Part shown: in pieces, positions 21,564-33,004 of the stretch
Layout: each line of letters begins with the position of its first letter
Numbering within the stretch: position 1 is the stretch's first letter
NCBI RefSeq assembly: GCF_018991925.1
Contig: NW_024737068.1
Span: 3,807,910 to 3,871,909 of the forward strand
Origin: Homarus americanus
Taxonomy: Eukaryota; Arthropoda; Malacostraca; Decapoda; Nephropidae
Direction: 5' to 3'
DNA: 64,000 nt
Translations under genes and position numbers: made by a program
Notes under the pieces: model-generated
The model's database searches: none
What the model was told of the DNA's origin: nothing
Seen by the model: the letters and a program-made list of their open reading frames with translations, nothing else

Positions 21564-23917
21564 ATAATAATAATAATAATAATAATAATTAACGGTTTAT
21601 TGAAAGAGCTTGGCAGCCAGAGGGCTGAAAATATACAGTTACATATTTGGGGAATGGGTTACGAATTACAAATAATATACAAGTAACATGAGTGACACAA
21701 ATAAGACATATAATAACTAGATGGGGAAAAGCTCAAGCTACAGTTCATTTCAACATAGTGACAGGGCAAGGAGTAGTGTTTACTGGGAGTGAATACACTG
21801 ATTTATTACAAGTTATTGATAATTTTTATAATGGTTGGGACTGGGCTGTTTTTATAGCGATCAGTTCGTGCACGTATGGGCTGGATGCGGTTGTGGTGTC
21901 GAACAGCAATTCTCGGACTAGGGATCTCAGGTGGTAGTAGGAGCCGGTGTCGGGGATGGTGTAGAAGCTTCTTACCAAATTTGCAGATGAGGTCGTGGTG
22001 ATGGTCAGTGAGAGTCGAAAGGGTCAGTGTGTTGAGCGCTTCTTGATATGTGGAGTAGGAAGGGGAGAGAATAATCTTGCATGCCCTCTTTTGCACTTTT
22101 TCTAGGTGTTTACGTTGTGTGGCATTTAGGGAGGAAGACCAGGTGGGGGAGGCATAGGTGAGCTTGGGAAGTATGAATGTTGTGTAAACACTGAGGAGCT
22201 CGTGTGCAGGAACTCCGAGGGACTTGAGTCGGCGTAGGAGGTGGAGACGGAAACTGGAGGATTTGATAACTTCACTGACGTGTGGTTTCCAATTTAGTTT
22301 GTTGTCTATGGTGACGCCGAGGAGCTTCGTGGAATCTACAACCTGGAGTGTGTTCGGACCTAGAGTAATGGAAGGAGGTGGGACAATGTCGGAGGAGAGG
22401 TTGATGTGCATAACCATGGTCTTGGTATGGTTGATGGTGACATGGTTGTTGGTGGCCCAGTTTTGGAGACTGTTCAATAAATCCTGAAGGGCGGTATAGT
22501 TGGGAGCAGAATTGTTGACGCTGATCCCAATGGTGGAGTCGTCGACATATTTCCAGCGAGCAGGGGTTTCTCTTAGGGCATCATTGATGAGCATAAGGAA
22601 GCAGAGTGGTCCCATCTTGGTGCCTTGGGGGACGCCACAGGTGAGTGACTGAAAGGTGGAGACAGCCCCTCGGAAGCGTACAGCTTGGCGTCAGTCACTG
22701 AGGAAGTCTGTAAGCCATGGTATAAGACTTCTCCGAAGCCCGAGGTCAATAGCTTTGTTGATGATTATATTGTGGTCGACTAGGTCGAACGCTTTAGTGA
22801 AATCAATGAAGGCGACAGCTACAGACGTTTTTCGTTTCTCGAGATGGCGGTATATGTAATCGAGAAAGCTGACAAGACAGTGAGTGGTGGAGGAAGTTTT
22901 CATGTTGCCAAATTGCTGAGGGTCTACGACTCCTGCAATATCAGCATAAGCCCAGTCGAACACAAAGCTTTCACAGATTAGGCTGGGTATTGGGGTGATT
23001 GCAATAGGTCGTAGCTGATTTAAGGATTGTGGGCTGGTTGACTTGGGCACTGGTGATACATAAGAGGTCTTCCAGTCAGCTGGGCATCTGGCGTGACTGA
23101 GAGAAGCATTGATGATGGAGCATAGGGGTTTAGCAAGCTCCGGGGAGAACTCCTTGAAGAGTTTCATTGGTAAGTCAATGGGGGTGGTAGAGCGTTTCAA
23201 TTTTAGTTTGTCCAGGCGTTTTGCTACTTCAAATTCTTCTACTAAGTCAGTGGGAAGGGGGGCTGGTAGGTAAGCAGGGAGAGTGGTTGTGTCAAGCTGG
23301 GGGAGCGTCTGGCATATAGTAGCGAAATGGTTGTTTGTTTGCTCAGCTGCGTCAACATTAGTGAGATGGCTAAGGAAGGGGAGGGGGTGTGTCTTATTGT
23401 TTAGTCCACAGAGTTCTTTAAGCTTACCATACCATTGACTGATGTTGGTCTGCTTCAGGTGTTGTAATTTGGTTGGGTAGTGGGACTTCTTTGCAGTGCG
23501 TATTTCGCGGATGACTCGGTTGCGAAGGGACCTGTAGCGGATGTGGTCATTGAGATGAAAGGCTCTGTCTCTCTGTTGCATAAGTCTTTTGATCCGAGGT
23601 GTGATCCAGGGCAAGTCAGCTGGGTGAGATCTGACGGACTTCTCGGGGAAGAAGTGGTGGTGAGCTTCCGTGGTGGTGTTGGTATAATTTATCCATTTGG
23701 TTTCCACGTCATCCACGCTAAGTACTTCAGTCCAGGGATGGTGAACTATCCACTGCCCGAAGAGGCGCACTGCAGAGTCAGTAATCGGCCTGTAGGTCTT
23801 GATGTAGGGTCTCTGTACTTGAGTGGGAGTGGCAGCTGGGGACCAGAGCACTGATAAGTGTGTGCTACACCCGATAGGAGGCATTGGTTGAGGTGGTTGG
23901 TACTGGTCCTCTAAGTC
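21564..23917 (-). mobile_element. 5'-truncated LINE nested in the integrase of the Gmr1-like element
   Basis: Starts abruptly after the integrase CAGTTTTAC segment (23917) and ends in an (ATT)n tail at about 21564-21590, after which integrase sequence resumes. About 20 bp of target appear lost and no target duplication is evident. It carries RT but no endonuclease. Confidence 0.7.
21806..23917 (-). pseudogene. LINE reverse transcriptase with one nonsense codon
   Basis: A single frame runs from the 5' truncation to 21806 with one TGA at 22691-22693 (context FLSD-stop-RQAVRF, so CGA to TGA is the simple reading). Motifs: RPIAITPIPSLICE, VAFIDFTKAFDLVDH (motif A), CGVPQGTKMGPLCF (motif B), KYVDDSTI (motif C), then HVTINHTKTMVM and a thumb region KRACKIILSPSY. 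YVDD rather than YADD places it in the part of LINE diversity that includes Rex/CR1-like elements; I do not assign a clade. Apart from the stop it is intact over about 700 codons. Confidence 0.75.
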
Positions 23918-24232
23918 AGTAAAACTGATCAGCAACCTTCCTATAAGTTTTCCTACGAGAACAGTGACTTGCTAGAGGGCTCTTGTGAGCTACAGAGAGT
24001 TGGTCACTACGATAAACAGCAGGGACAACAAGTAAAACCCGACCTACTTTGGCTGGTTGCTTGGATGACACACAAGACCTGTGTAACACCCCATTAATAG
24101 AAACCAACTTATAAACCGACCCATCTCTCACCTGATCCTCCTCCCCGGTAGTCACCTTCTCCCTTACCCGCTTCAGAGTGGCACACGAGTCTTGAAGCTT
24201 GGCGAACTCCCCTGGAGTCACAGCCAGTGGCA
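23918..24232 (-). pseudogene. Integrase zinc-binding (HHCC) domain of the Gmr1-like element
   Basis: Encodes LLPLAVTPGEFAKLQDSC, then LHRSCVSSKQPAKVGRVLLVVP, LSVAHKSPLASHCSRRKTYRKVADQFY. The H-x-SPLA-x-H and the TY-RV-FYW pattern are the integrase HHCC domain of gypsy-type elements; the CC half follows after the nested LINE (about 21530, CHACPRM-like). It is flanked by LINE insertions on both sides, so it can no longer be expressed as part of a polyprotein. Confidence 0.75.
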
Positions 24233-24243
24233 ACAAATTCGGA
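24233..24243. other. Left 11-bp target duplication of I-group LINE
   Basis: acaaattcgga, repeated at 30483-30493. In the second Gmr1-like copy (about 36145) the same place reads as one uninterrupted sequence. Confidence 0.85.
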
Positions 24244-24524
24244 TGTTGTTGTTGTTGAGATTGTCGGACCGTAGTCCGACACGGGCCTTTGCCTATAGGC
24301 GGCCCGTTTGGTGGTTCCGGCTGGAGCTCCAAGAGCAGCCAGACCGGATTGGGATTGGAGGTGGTCCCACCTGCAGATTGGAAGGATAATGCAGGTTGCA
24401 AGTGTGAGTGGACCCCCGATCAGTGGACGCTTACCACTAACCCCACTCTTGGACGTGGTCAGTTTCGGAGTGGCGTGCCCCCAGAACTGGGGTCCGCACT
24501 TGCTGGGAGAGGATACTTTCTAAG

Positions 24525-27500
24525 CTATCTGGGTGGTGGGTATCGTGTGATGACCCGGAGTAGGTGGTGAATGTGGTCTGTTTGGACCTTTCGGGTTAGA
24601 GTGGCCGCTGGTGTTGCGTGTGTTTCTTGTGAGATTTGAGTTCTGTTTCGGAGGCTTTGTGTGACTTCGCAGTCGAGGAGATAGTGTTCAAGTGGGTTGG
24701 CTGCTGGCTCCTGACAGTAGGTGCATTCCATGACGTCATTTCCGATCATCTGCCAGGTGCACTTGTACCCTAGTCGTAGTCGATGAAGGCTGACTTGGGT
24801 TTGTCTTGGAGTTTTCTTGTCAGCGAAAGGTGGTTCCCCTTTTGTGGCCGCCAGGTACCATTTGGCTGATTGGGAACCAGCGTTGAATGCGTGAAGGAAG
24901 CTCTTTTTGATGTGGAGCTTGCTAGTCTTTCTGAGGTAATTCTTGATCTGTTGCACGCTTGCTGGAACTTGGATGTGTACGCTACTAGAACGTGTGGCTG
25001 CCTTGGCTGCTTCGTCTGCCACGTCGTTTCCTCCGATCCCTACATGACTGGGAATCCAGTGTAAGACGACTGGGCGGTTTTGGCTTTGGAGTTCCTGTAG
25101 CTGTACGAGGATCGAGGTAATGATGTGGACGTTGTCTCTTGGTTGACTGTGTTGCAGCGCCTGCATGGCCGATCTCGAGTCCGTGTGAATTATGATGGAC
25201 TTGTTGTGTTGTGTTGCAGCGTGTTGTAGGGCCTTTGAGATTGCTACCAGCTCTGTTTGTAGGGTGGAGCAGTCATTGGAAAGTCTCCATCGGAGGGTCT
25301 GACCTTGGGTGTAGAAGGCCGCTCCGGATCTATGATGTTTTGGGTCCACCGAGCCGTCTGTGAAGTATGATGCTGCATCAGCCGGTGTCTCGGTGGCTAT
25401 GGCTTCGAGAGTTATTTTTTTGAGGTCCTCCTTCTGGAGGTTGGCTTTACTATCGCCTAGGTCGGTAATTTTGAATGTGGCTGGTGGAGGGCTCCATGGT
25501 GGAGGAACAACGTAACCATTGTCTCGTGTGTCTTGGTTGTTCTTGACGAGTGTTTCTGCTTGCAGGTGTCGGATGACCTCGCTTGCCTCGTGCGACCAGG
25601 TGGCCCCTCGCACTCTGTGGTCGAGGTGGAGGGAGGCACTGATTCGAATTTTGGCAACTGTGGGCTTATCTGATCTACAGATTTTGGCGAGGAGACCGGC
25701 TGTCACCTGCTTGACTCGTACTGCCAGGGGTGGTAGTTCGGTTTCCATTTGCAAATTGCAAATTCTGGTCCACATGGGTGCTCCGAGCATGGTCCTGAGA
25801 GCATTATTTTGGATTACTTCTAGCTTGGCTATTTGGTCTTCTCTCAGTCCAATGAGTGCTGGAGCACTGTAATCTACCAGCGATCTGATGGCGGCCGTGT
25901 AGTAGGCTTTGAGCACATGAAGGTTTGCTCCTGCGGTTGTGCTGGTGAGCGACCTCATTATATTGTGTCTGCTCTTCGTCCTGTGCCTGAGATACTCGAG
26001 TTGCGGCTTGAAGGTGAGTTTCTGGTCAAACCAGATTCCAAGACACTGGTGGGTGTTGGTCCAGACTACCGGCGTGTTTTGTATGGAGAGCATCTTGTCT
26101 GGTGTGTCTGTGCAGATGGCCATCGCTTTCGACTTGGCTGGATTTATCTTGAGTCCAAGTCTGTTGCACTCCTCTTCTATAAGTTGGAGTGCGTGTTGCG
26201 TGTTGGCTAGTCTGTTTGATCCTCTTACTATAAGCTGTAAGTCGTCTGCATAGCATAGGAGCTTGGCTGTTTGTCTGAAAGGAAGTTTGACTAGATTTTC
26301 CATCAGGACATTGAACAGCATTGGACTGAGGATGCCTCCTTGTGGGGTTCCGTTTTCATGGACCCTGTAGCTTGAGGTTGCTCCCTGAAAGCGTACTCTT
26401 GCTTCTCTCTGTGTGAGGTAGTTCTGGATCCACCCCAGCAACCTTCCTTTGACGCCTTTTTCAGCGAGCGTCGTTGTAATGGCCAGTGGATTTGCTAGTT
26501 CGAAGGCCTTCTCCAGGTCGAGGAAGACCACCAGAGCTGGTTTGTAGTCCACTGTGCTGAGTATCTCGGCGATGTTGTTGCCTGTGCCGGTGTTCTCGGT
26601 GTAAACAAAGATGTGAGGGTGTGGGCTGCCTACTTTCCACTTGAGTCGGTTGAGAGCCATTCTTTCTCCCGTCTTCGCTATGCAGCTGAGAAGGGAGATG
26701 GGCCTCGGTTTGTCTGGTTCTCTGGGCTTCGGAATGGGCTGTATATCTGTCTTCTTCCATTCCGGTGGGAGTCTTTGTGCTGTCCACGAAGCATTGATGG
26801 CTTGTAGCAGAGCCTCGTGTCCGGCTGTACCGGCATGAGAAAGCATGGAGTAGGTTATTCTGTCGGCCCCTGGTGCTGTGTCCTTGTTTCGTTTTAGCGA
26901 CTTCTGGAGTTCTTGCTGGTTGAAAGGTCTGTCGGTGTCATCTTCACTGTTGCAGGCCTCTTCGATCATCTGCAGTCTGACCTGTCGCAGACGCCGTTGT
27001 GTCTCCTCCGCCTGTCTCGGGAGGTTTTTCGTTGCTGCTCGGTCAGAGGACAGTTTTGCAAGTCTCTCGGCTTCCTCTTCTGGGTTGGGATGGGTTGGTG
27101 GTGGTGGTATTGCCTTCCCAGATGCCCTTCGGATCTGGGCCCACATCTTGCCAAGGGAGGTGTGCTCGTTCAGTTCGGAGCACCACTTGAGCCAGCTTAC
27201 CCGTTTTTTATTTCTTCCTTCTCTTCCCTGGTATCCTTAACTATGACTTGCAGGAGATGTCTGTTTGTTTCCGTGGGATGTCTCCTGTAGTTTCTTCGGG
27301 CCATGTTCACTCTGTGGTTGAGTTCTTTCACCCTGGGACAGTAGTACCAGTAATCATTGTACTGTCTTGATGTGGGTTTTGTTTTTGGGATAGCCTCTTC
27401 TGCCGCTTGGTGAAACGCCTCGACCAATTGTTGGTGGAGGGTTGTCTCGTCCACGGGTGCTGCGCCGGCCGGCTGTGATTTTTCGCACCGCTTAGCCAGG

Positions 27501-28250
27501 TGTTTCTTGAAGAGTCCCCAGTCTGCCTTTTGGGTATTGTATCCCCATCTCGGGGGGGGGGTGGAGTGGGGAGTTTGTTCACCTTCAGCGTTGTTAGGGT
27601 GGCAAAGTGGTCGCTGGTCAGCGTGGGGTGTAGCTGCCAGGAGGCCGAAGGCTGTAGTGCACTGGAGACGAAGGTTAGATCTAGCCTTCCTCCCCTAGTG
27701 TGGGTGGGCTCTCCGGTGTTCAGGAGGCAGATCTCGGGTGTATCTTGAAAGGTGGTGTATAGGTGTAGGCCGTCTTCATTTGTGGGGCTTACCGAGCTTA
27801 GGAAGGGATGATGTGCGTTGAAATCCCCTCCTATGAGTGTGGCGTGGTCAGCGGCCGAAGCAAATAATTGAGTCACCTCCAGTGAGCCCCTTGGGTTCTT
27901 GTAGATGTTGTGAACAGTTAGTTCCCGTTCTTGGAGGGTTACTTTGACGGCCTGTGTCTCGATGTTTTCCCCACATGGAAATTGCTGCGTGACCTCGGAG
28001 GAGGGTATGCTTGGCTTGACCAGGATCATACATCCTCTTGTTGACGCCTGCGTGAAATGCCTCCTGTATGTCTTGTAACCACTGAATTTGAAACAGTGGT
28101 GTTCTTGTAGAAGTGTTTCTTGTAGCAGTATGATGTCAAGCTTGTCCTTGGCTGCTGCTTCTTGTAGGAGGTGTTTCTTGTTTTTGATGCCCTGTGCATT
28201 CCATGTTAGGATGTTCAGGGTGCTGATGTTTTCCACCACTGTTTCATCGG
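24525..28250 (-). CDS. LINE ORF2: endonuclease, reverse transcriptase, RNase H (two frameshifts)
   Basis: Frame 1 (to about 27555) encodes the apurinic endonuclease: LNILTWNAQGI, LLQETLL, GGDFNAHH, RLDLTFVSS, TSDHFATL. Frame 2 (27454-27197) encodes the linker QLVEAFHQAAEEAIP. Frame 3 (27146-24525, 873 residues from its first Met) encodes RT with FLDLEKAFE (about 207-216), NGTPQGGILSP (265-275) and CYADD (298-302), then RNase H with TDGS (596-599), E632, TDS (655-657) and IPSHVGIGGNDVAD (698-711), and a C-x2-C-x9-H-x4-C motif near 808-826. The frame changes fall at a G10 run (27552-27561) and an A6 run (about 27208-27213); a one-base correction at each restores the reading. All catalytic residues I can identify are present. 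Confidence 0.85.
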
Positions 28251-29804
28251 GGACTTCTGGTGGTCCTCGATGGAGATGTCCAAGTTCGATTCCAACTGGA
28301 TCAGGTTCATATCTTCGTGTTCTGTGGTTTTTGCCTTCTGGGCCGTGGTTCGGTTCAGGGGAGTTGAAACGTCCAATTTCTTCCTGGGAGCTGTCGGTAT
28401 CTTGGGTTCTCTGGTGGCCTTCTTCGGTGTAGAGTGTACCTCGGCTGTCACTCGTGTGAGGACTGGCGTGGCTTCCTCCAGTGAGGTGGCTGGAGCTGTG
28501 GCGACTTGCCCGAGGACGCTCTCCATGAGTATTTGGAGCTGTGTGGGTTGGATCTTGTGGCCCAGTAGTCCGGCTAGGCCCTCCGCAAAGGTTGTCAGTA
28601 CCTTGGCTAGGTCTGATACGTGTATCATTCCTTCTGGTGCCTTGGTGTGTGCTTCTTTTGTCTTTTTCGTGGTTGTCGTTGTCTGCTGCTTGGGTGGCTG
28701 AGGTGTGGCCGTAGTGAGGCCAGGAAACTGGGCGGCACTTTGGGTGTTGACCGGCTGAGGAGGTTGGCTTTGTTGTCTTGGCCTTTGGGTTCCCCACACG
28801 AAGGTACCTGGTGGGGCTGGTGTGCAGGCGGTGGGGGCAGGTCTTGCAGCTGGCCGGTTTGCCTGGACCCTCTTTGTCCTCTCGTAGCATCCAGGGTTCC
28901 AGGCGTGGTGTTTGCCCCCGCAGTTGGCACACTTGGGGGCAATTTTTTCTCCATTTTTCAGCTTGGTGAGGCAGGAGTGTGTGCCGTGCTTCTGTGCGCA
29001 GACTGCGCAGATTTCCTTGTACGTGCACCTTGTCTGATGGTGCCCGTATTTCTGGCATCTGAAGCACCGCAGGGGCTCTGGGACGAAGGGCCTCACTTCG
29101 TAGATCCCCCAGGTTTTGAGGTCTATGGTGCTGGGGGGTGAACCGTAGTGCGTTATGAGCACTTGTTTTGTGGTGGCCGTCTTGTCGGACAGGGGAGAGC
29201 ATCTCTCGGCTTTTAAGATCTTCGGGTGGTTCTCCAGGGGTTCGAGAGGTAGTTCCTTTGGGTACCGGAGGACTACCGACTTCATCAGTTTCTGGGCGGG
29301 GTCTAGCTTGGTTGATGCAACGGTGGTGGTGTTTTGCAGGTAAGTGTCGAGGGTGGTGGCGGAGTCCTTGTCTTTGGGGTGAATAATCATCTCCCCCTTT
29401 AGGTTGGGCCGCACTGAGAACTTGGCCAGTGGATTTTGCTTTTCTATCTCTGTGATGGCGGCATATGAGGTTTTTGTGTCCGTTTTCGTGATCCGGAATT
29501 TTGGCAGTGTCGTTGGAGGTGAGCTGGTGGTGGTGATGGGTGCCTTTTGGGCTGCTTGACGGCATTCGTTTCCCGAAAAAGCACGTCGGCGTTTTTTATT
29601 TTCTACCTTCGTCCAGTTGTCGTCCTCAGTGGCGGTAGTAGTGGTGGTGGAGTTGTTGGAGGTGGTGGCAGTGTTCCTGCTTTTCAGGGCTTCATTGAAG
29701 GCGCGTAACTGGTCCGCTTTCTCTGTGCGGAGCCTGTCGTAGTTCGGGTCGTCAGGTTGGCGGTTCAGGCGGGGGTCGCGGTTAGGAGGGCGTACGCGCT
29801 CCAT
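28215..29804 (-). CDS. LINE ORF1 (Gag-like, three zinc knuckles)
   Basis: 529 residues, uninterrupted, ATG at 29802-29804 after a 16-base A run on the minus strand. The N-terminal 120 residues are Thr/Lys-rich; a folded middle region (about 120-245) is followed by cysteine-histidine motifs at about 247-260 (CFRCQKYGHHQTRC), 266-279 and 292-306 (CANCGGKHHAWNPGC), as in I-group ORF1 proteins that bind element RNA. The C-terminal 220 residues are Pro/Thr-rich. Its stop (28215-28217) lies inside the start of ORF2, so ORF2 probably depends on termination-reinitiation or frameshifting. Confidence 0.85.
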   Translation of the reverse strand: MERVRPPNRDPRLNRQPDDPNYDRLRTEKADQLRAFNEALKSRNTATTSNNSTTTTTATEDDNWTKVENKKRRRAFSGNECRQAAQKAPITTTSSPPTTLPKFRITKTDTKTSYAAITEIEKQNPLAKFSVRPNLKGEMIIHPKDKDSATTLDTYLQNTTTVASTKLDPAQKLMKSVVLRYPKELPLEPLENHPKILKAERCSPLSDKTATTKQVLITHYGSPPSTIDLKTWGIYEVRPFVPEPLRCFRCQKYGHHQTRCTYKEICAVCAQKHGTHSCLTKLKNGEKIAPKCANCGGKHHAWNPGCYERTKRVQANRPAARPAPTACTPAPPGTFVWGTQRPRQQSQPPQPVNTQSAAQFPGLTTATPQPPKQQTTTTTKKTKEAHTKAPEGMIHVSDLAKVLTTFAEGLAGLLGHKIQPTQLQILMESVLGQVATAPATSLEEATPVLTRVTAEVHSTPKKATREPKIPTAPRKKLDVSTPLNRTTAQKAKTTEHEDMNLIQLESNLDISIEDHQKSPMKQWWKTSAP

Positions 29805-30482
29805 AACCGGTTTTTTTTTTTTTTTTAAATCCTACCTATTCCGGTTGAGTAAGTAGCAGAGGAATTTCAGCACTCCCCACTGGCTGGTGGTCGTAGAGTG
29901 GTTCCTGAGCTTCTCTCCCGGAGCCCCGTTGGGGAAGCCTACTTCCTAGTGTATGTGACTGCTCACTTATAGACGTGAGCTAAGTGTGCCTATTGGGAAG
30001 GATAAGGATTGCTACCCTCTTTCCAGGTGGACCCGCACGATCACGGTTTTCCTGGAAAGACTCGGCTGGGATGGGTTTTGCTCCAACCCCCTTTCGTGTT
30101 CACAATCTCCTGGGAGGGAGGTGAACAGTTACAGGGGGGACCGCAGGACGAATACACTTTTTGAGGGTGCAGGTCCCTAGGCCAGAGCGAAAAAGGAAAA
30201 ATAACAGTAGAAGGAAAAGAGCTCAAACCACGTCGGGAATATCGCACTATAACTGCTCTCCAGCTGGAGTGTGGGTCACTCACATCACCAGTGGGGAGGG
30301 CAAGCTAAGGCTCGATAAACCGAGAACGCTCGTGAGTTTTTGTCGACGATGTCAGTCGTGGATGGTCCGGTCCGGGAAGATGGCCAACAATGGCGCAAGA
30401 GAGAGGGCGGTCTTCACAGTTCCGGGTACAGCAGGAGGTCTTGTTGAGAGGTCTTCTTAGTTCAGGAGCGATGTGTGAAGTG
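29805..30482 (-). other. 5' UTR of the I-group LINE
   Basis: Between the right target duplication and ORF1, no long ORF and no TATA box. An internal promoter would be expected from LINE biology but cannot be pinpointed here. Confidence 0.6.
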
Positions 30483-30939
30483 ACAAATTCGGAAGAATCA
30501 GGGGATGCGGCCGTTTCACCTTCGCCGACCTTTTCTCCACAGCTTGGACCCTTGCTGGAGGTGTGGTGGTGTGTGAGGGTGGCGAGGAGACGTCGGCAGG
30601 TGGCGAGTCGTCGTCAGGTGGCGAGGAGACTGGTGCTGGCGGCGAGGAGAGTTTCATAGGTTCTCCATCGTTAGGGTCACGAACACCGTGAACATTACCA
30701 ATGAGGACACTAGCAAATTGAATGGGAGCCCTTACCACATTAGACCAACCAGTGATATAGGGGCAACGCAGGTGGCACTTAACAACAGGGAACTGGTGAA
30801 CACGACCTAAATAATCGGAGACACTAACCTTCGGGCAGCTGGAGATGTCAGCATCAGGCAGGGCGTCCTCAGAGACAATGCACGAGCAATGAAAGTAGAT
30901 GCCCTAGACCCATTTATTGTTCCACTGACAATAACGGGG
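30483..30939 (-). pseudogene. Protease and Pro-rich linker of the Gmr1-like element
   Basis: Encodes, with frame changes, the aspartic protease region recognised by comparison with the second copy (RTINGS...DTGCS at 35720-35770): VSVxDYxGRVxQFPVVxCxL and GWSNVVRAPIQFASVLIGNVHGV. This is followed by a linker with repeated SPPA/DVSSPP motifs and the phrase KRPHPLILPN that leads into the integrase HHCC domain. The LINE insertion at 30482 cuts the linker off from the integrase. No RT sequence lies between protease and integrase. Confidence 0.6.
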
Positions 30940-32013
30940 TCAGCTCCTGTCTTCCGAACAGATTCCGACCTTGTTGCTGGGCTCATGAGTGTCAGCAGTC
31001 TTGAAGGCGAGGAGATTCCTGGGACAGCGAGAACGAATGTGCCCTTCTCCGCAGCTGTGACACGGCACGGCTGGTGAACTACTCCTGTGTACTCCTGGGG
31101 ATGGTTCGTCGGAAGACGGAGGCTTCGCAATCTTCACTATAGGAGGGGAAGACTTGGGGAAGGCGTTGCGAGCAGACGCCCAGTTGTCGGCAAGATGAAC
31201 AGCTTCTCCAAGCATCGCTGGTTGGTGTTCTTTGATGAAAATTCTCAAGTCTGGAGGTAGAGAAGACAAAAACTGATCTAATATCATGAAGTTATAGAGA
31301 CTCAAAGGTTTCTTCAACCCCTGATGTCTCCAGCTATTGTTGAAACAAACGACCCAGGTGAATCGAAAACTGCTGGTACGTTTCTCCTGCTCTAATCTTC
31401 GTTCTACGGAAATCAACACGATAACCGTCAGAAGTCTTGTTAAATCCTCGCAAGAGAGCTTGTTTCAACAAGAAGTAATTTCTGGTGATGTCGGCAGACA
31501 GGGACATGTAAATCTCTACCGGCTTACCACTCAGTAGGCTACCCAACCTTATAGCATAGCTATCTGGGTCTACACCAAGCAGCTCAGCTACCCGTTCAAA
31601 CCTAACAAGGTAGGAGGCGATGTCTTCTTCACGGTACACAGGCAAGCTGGGTTTTACCACATTGTCTTGTATATGGCCAGAGGATTCTGGTCTACTTGAA
31701 GCATTAATCCTAGCTAGTTCTAGGTCCTTTTCTATCTGCAACTTAGCTAATTCGAACTCACTATCTCAATCTCTCTGACGTTCCTCCAACTCTTTCTGAC
31801 GTTCCTCTATCTCTCTTTTTTCTGAAGTTCCTCTCTCGCTTTCTGACGTTCCTCTCTCTTGGCATTCTGTTGGTTGACTACGCACTGACCAACCTCAGTA
31901 CCTGTCAGACCCAGGGCCAACTGTTGACCTTTCAACTCTTCAAATTTATACACAATGATCCGAAAGGCCAAGAGCAAAAAGAAAAATACACAACTTACCC
32001 CGCAAATAGCCAA
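30940..32013 (-). pseudogene. SCAN-like Gag of the Gmr1-like element (frameshifted)
   Basis: On the minus strand: FEELKGQQLALGLTGTEV then a charged Glu/Arg/Lys helix (to about 31800), KLQIEKDLELARINAS, and a capsid-like part VYREEDIASYLVRFERVAELLGV ... YRVDFRRTKIRAGETYQQF, which has the form of the SCAN/Gag fold of Gmr1-type elements. It ends in PDLRIFIKEHQPAMLGEAVHLADNW and one zinc knuckle CHSCGEGHIRSRC. The knuckle is one residue short (C-x2-C-x3-H-x4-C) compared with the second copy. At least two frame breaks (near 31340 and 31745) separate the pieces. Confidence 0.7.
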
Positions 32014-32024
32014 AGGTAACTGTC

Positions 32025-32130
32025 ACGAACCACGCCATCAATTGTCATGATCTACCTACCCAGCACTACGAACCACGCCATCTATTGTCATGATCTACCT
32101 ACCCAGCACCACGAGCAACGCCATCTAGGG
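32025..32130. repeat. 43-bp tandem repeat
   Basis: About 2.5 copies of a unit beginning acgaaccacgccatc and ending in acctacccagcac, in the 5' leader of the Gmr1-like element. Confidence 0.65.
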
Positions 32131-32985
32131 ACGAAACCCGAGTATGACTAGTCTTAATTACCACTCCGGGGTTTCCCTTCTCCATATCCTGGTTGTTGCG
32201 TCACCTCCTCCAAGTCTTCCTCATCAGCTCCAAATCGAGGAAAGTTCAGTTCACTCTGAGAAGTGACCACACTAGGATCACCTATCCTGGAAACCTACGG
32301 CACAGTGACTACCTACCACAGTCTTCAATACTCAGCCTTACTCGTCAGCCATCTCAGCACTGCACTTGAGTATTTTGTAATCTTATATTGCCTTCCCACC
32401 TCCACATGCTTTAGAATGTTGTATAAATATGTATATACTGTTAAGCCAATGTTGCGCATGTTTAGGTTAAGTATGGTTAAGGGTAATTTATAAGAAGCTG
32501 AACATTTTGTTAAGGAATTTATGATACTTTATTATACACAACAAAAACTCGCATCCTTTGTCTACCCCTTTATAGTCCGATTGTCTTTTTTTTATTGTTG
32601 TTGCCTGTTGGGATCTGGGTAGACTTTTAACTATATTCTAAATCCCCAACTCGTAACAGTATCTCGCCTAGTGGCTCAATCAGACCAATAAATGATTTGA
32701 TCCGACTGGAGGAAACCTTATTTCGCACCCAGCCCAGTGGAATCACCCCAGGGTAAAGAAACCGCACCAGGTGAAACAACAACAAAAATGCTAGGACAGC
32801 ATCCACAGTGCACCCCCACCAACACTAATTAACTTCCCCAAGTACAAGGGAAAGCAACAAAATTAGCACAACAGAAGGAAGGGATAACCGCTGAACAACA
32901 CTTACTTCCGGGCCATAGACAGCAAGGCGATTTACAACAAGACCGGAACGAATGTTAGCCCTCAGAAACCAAAGGTCAGAGACAA
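32131..32985 (-). other. 5' leader of the Gmr1-like element
   Basis: About 850 bp between primer-binding site and Gag with no ORF of note. Nothing else is recognisable; an older small insertion cannot be excluded. Confidence 0.4.
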
Positions 32986-33002
32986 TCCTGGCAAGGTCGC
33001 CA
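32986..33002 (-). other. Primer-binding site of the Gmr1-like element
   Basis: On the minus strand reads TGGCGACCTTGCCAGGA two bases inside the 5' LTR, i.e. it begins with the TGG complementary to a tRNA CCA end. I cannot name the tRNA from sequence alone. Confidence 0.65.
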
Positions 33003-33004
33003 CT

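Larger units (their letters stand above)
24244..30482 (-). mobile_element. Full-length I-group LINE
   Basis: 6.24 kb flanked by an 11-bp target duplication (24233-24243, 30483-30493). On the minus strand: about 680-bp 5' UTR, ORF1 (29804-28215), overlapping ORF2 (about 28250-24525) with endonuclease, RT, RNase H and a C-terminal zinc motif, 280-bp 3' UTR and a short (CAA)n tail at 24244-24256. The RNase H domain and simple-repeat tail instead of poly(A) point to the I group (I/Nimb-like). Only two frameshifts, both in homopolymers, disrupt it, so it is either very young or intact and mis-sequenced. Confidence 0.85.

Noticed and set aside
27328..29565. A 745-codon frame overlapping ORF1 of the I-group LINE
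   Set aside because: Only its second part (from about 28250) is the endonuclease; the part over ORF1 is an unconstrained shadow frame of a Pro/Thr-rich region.
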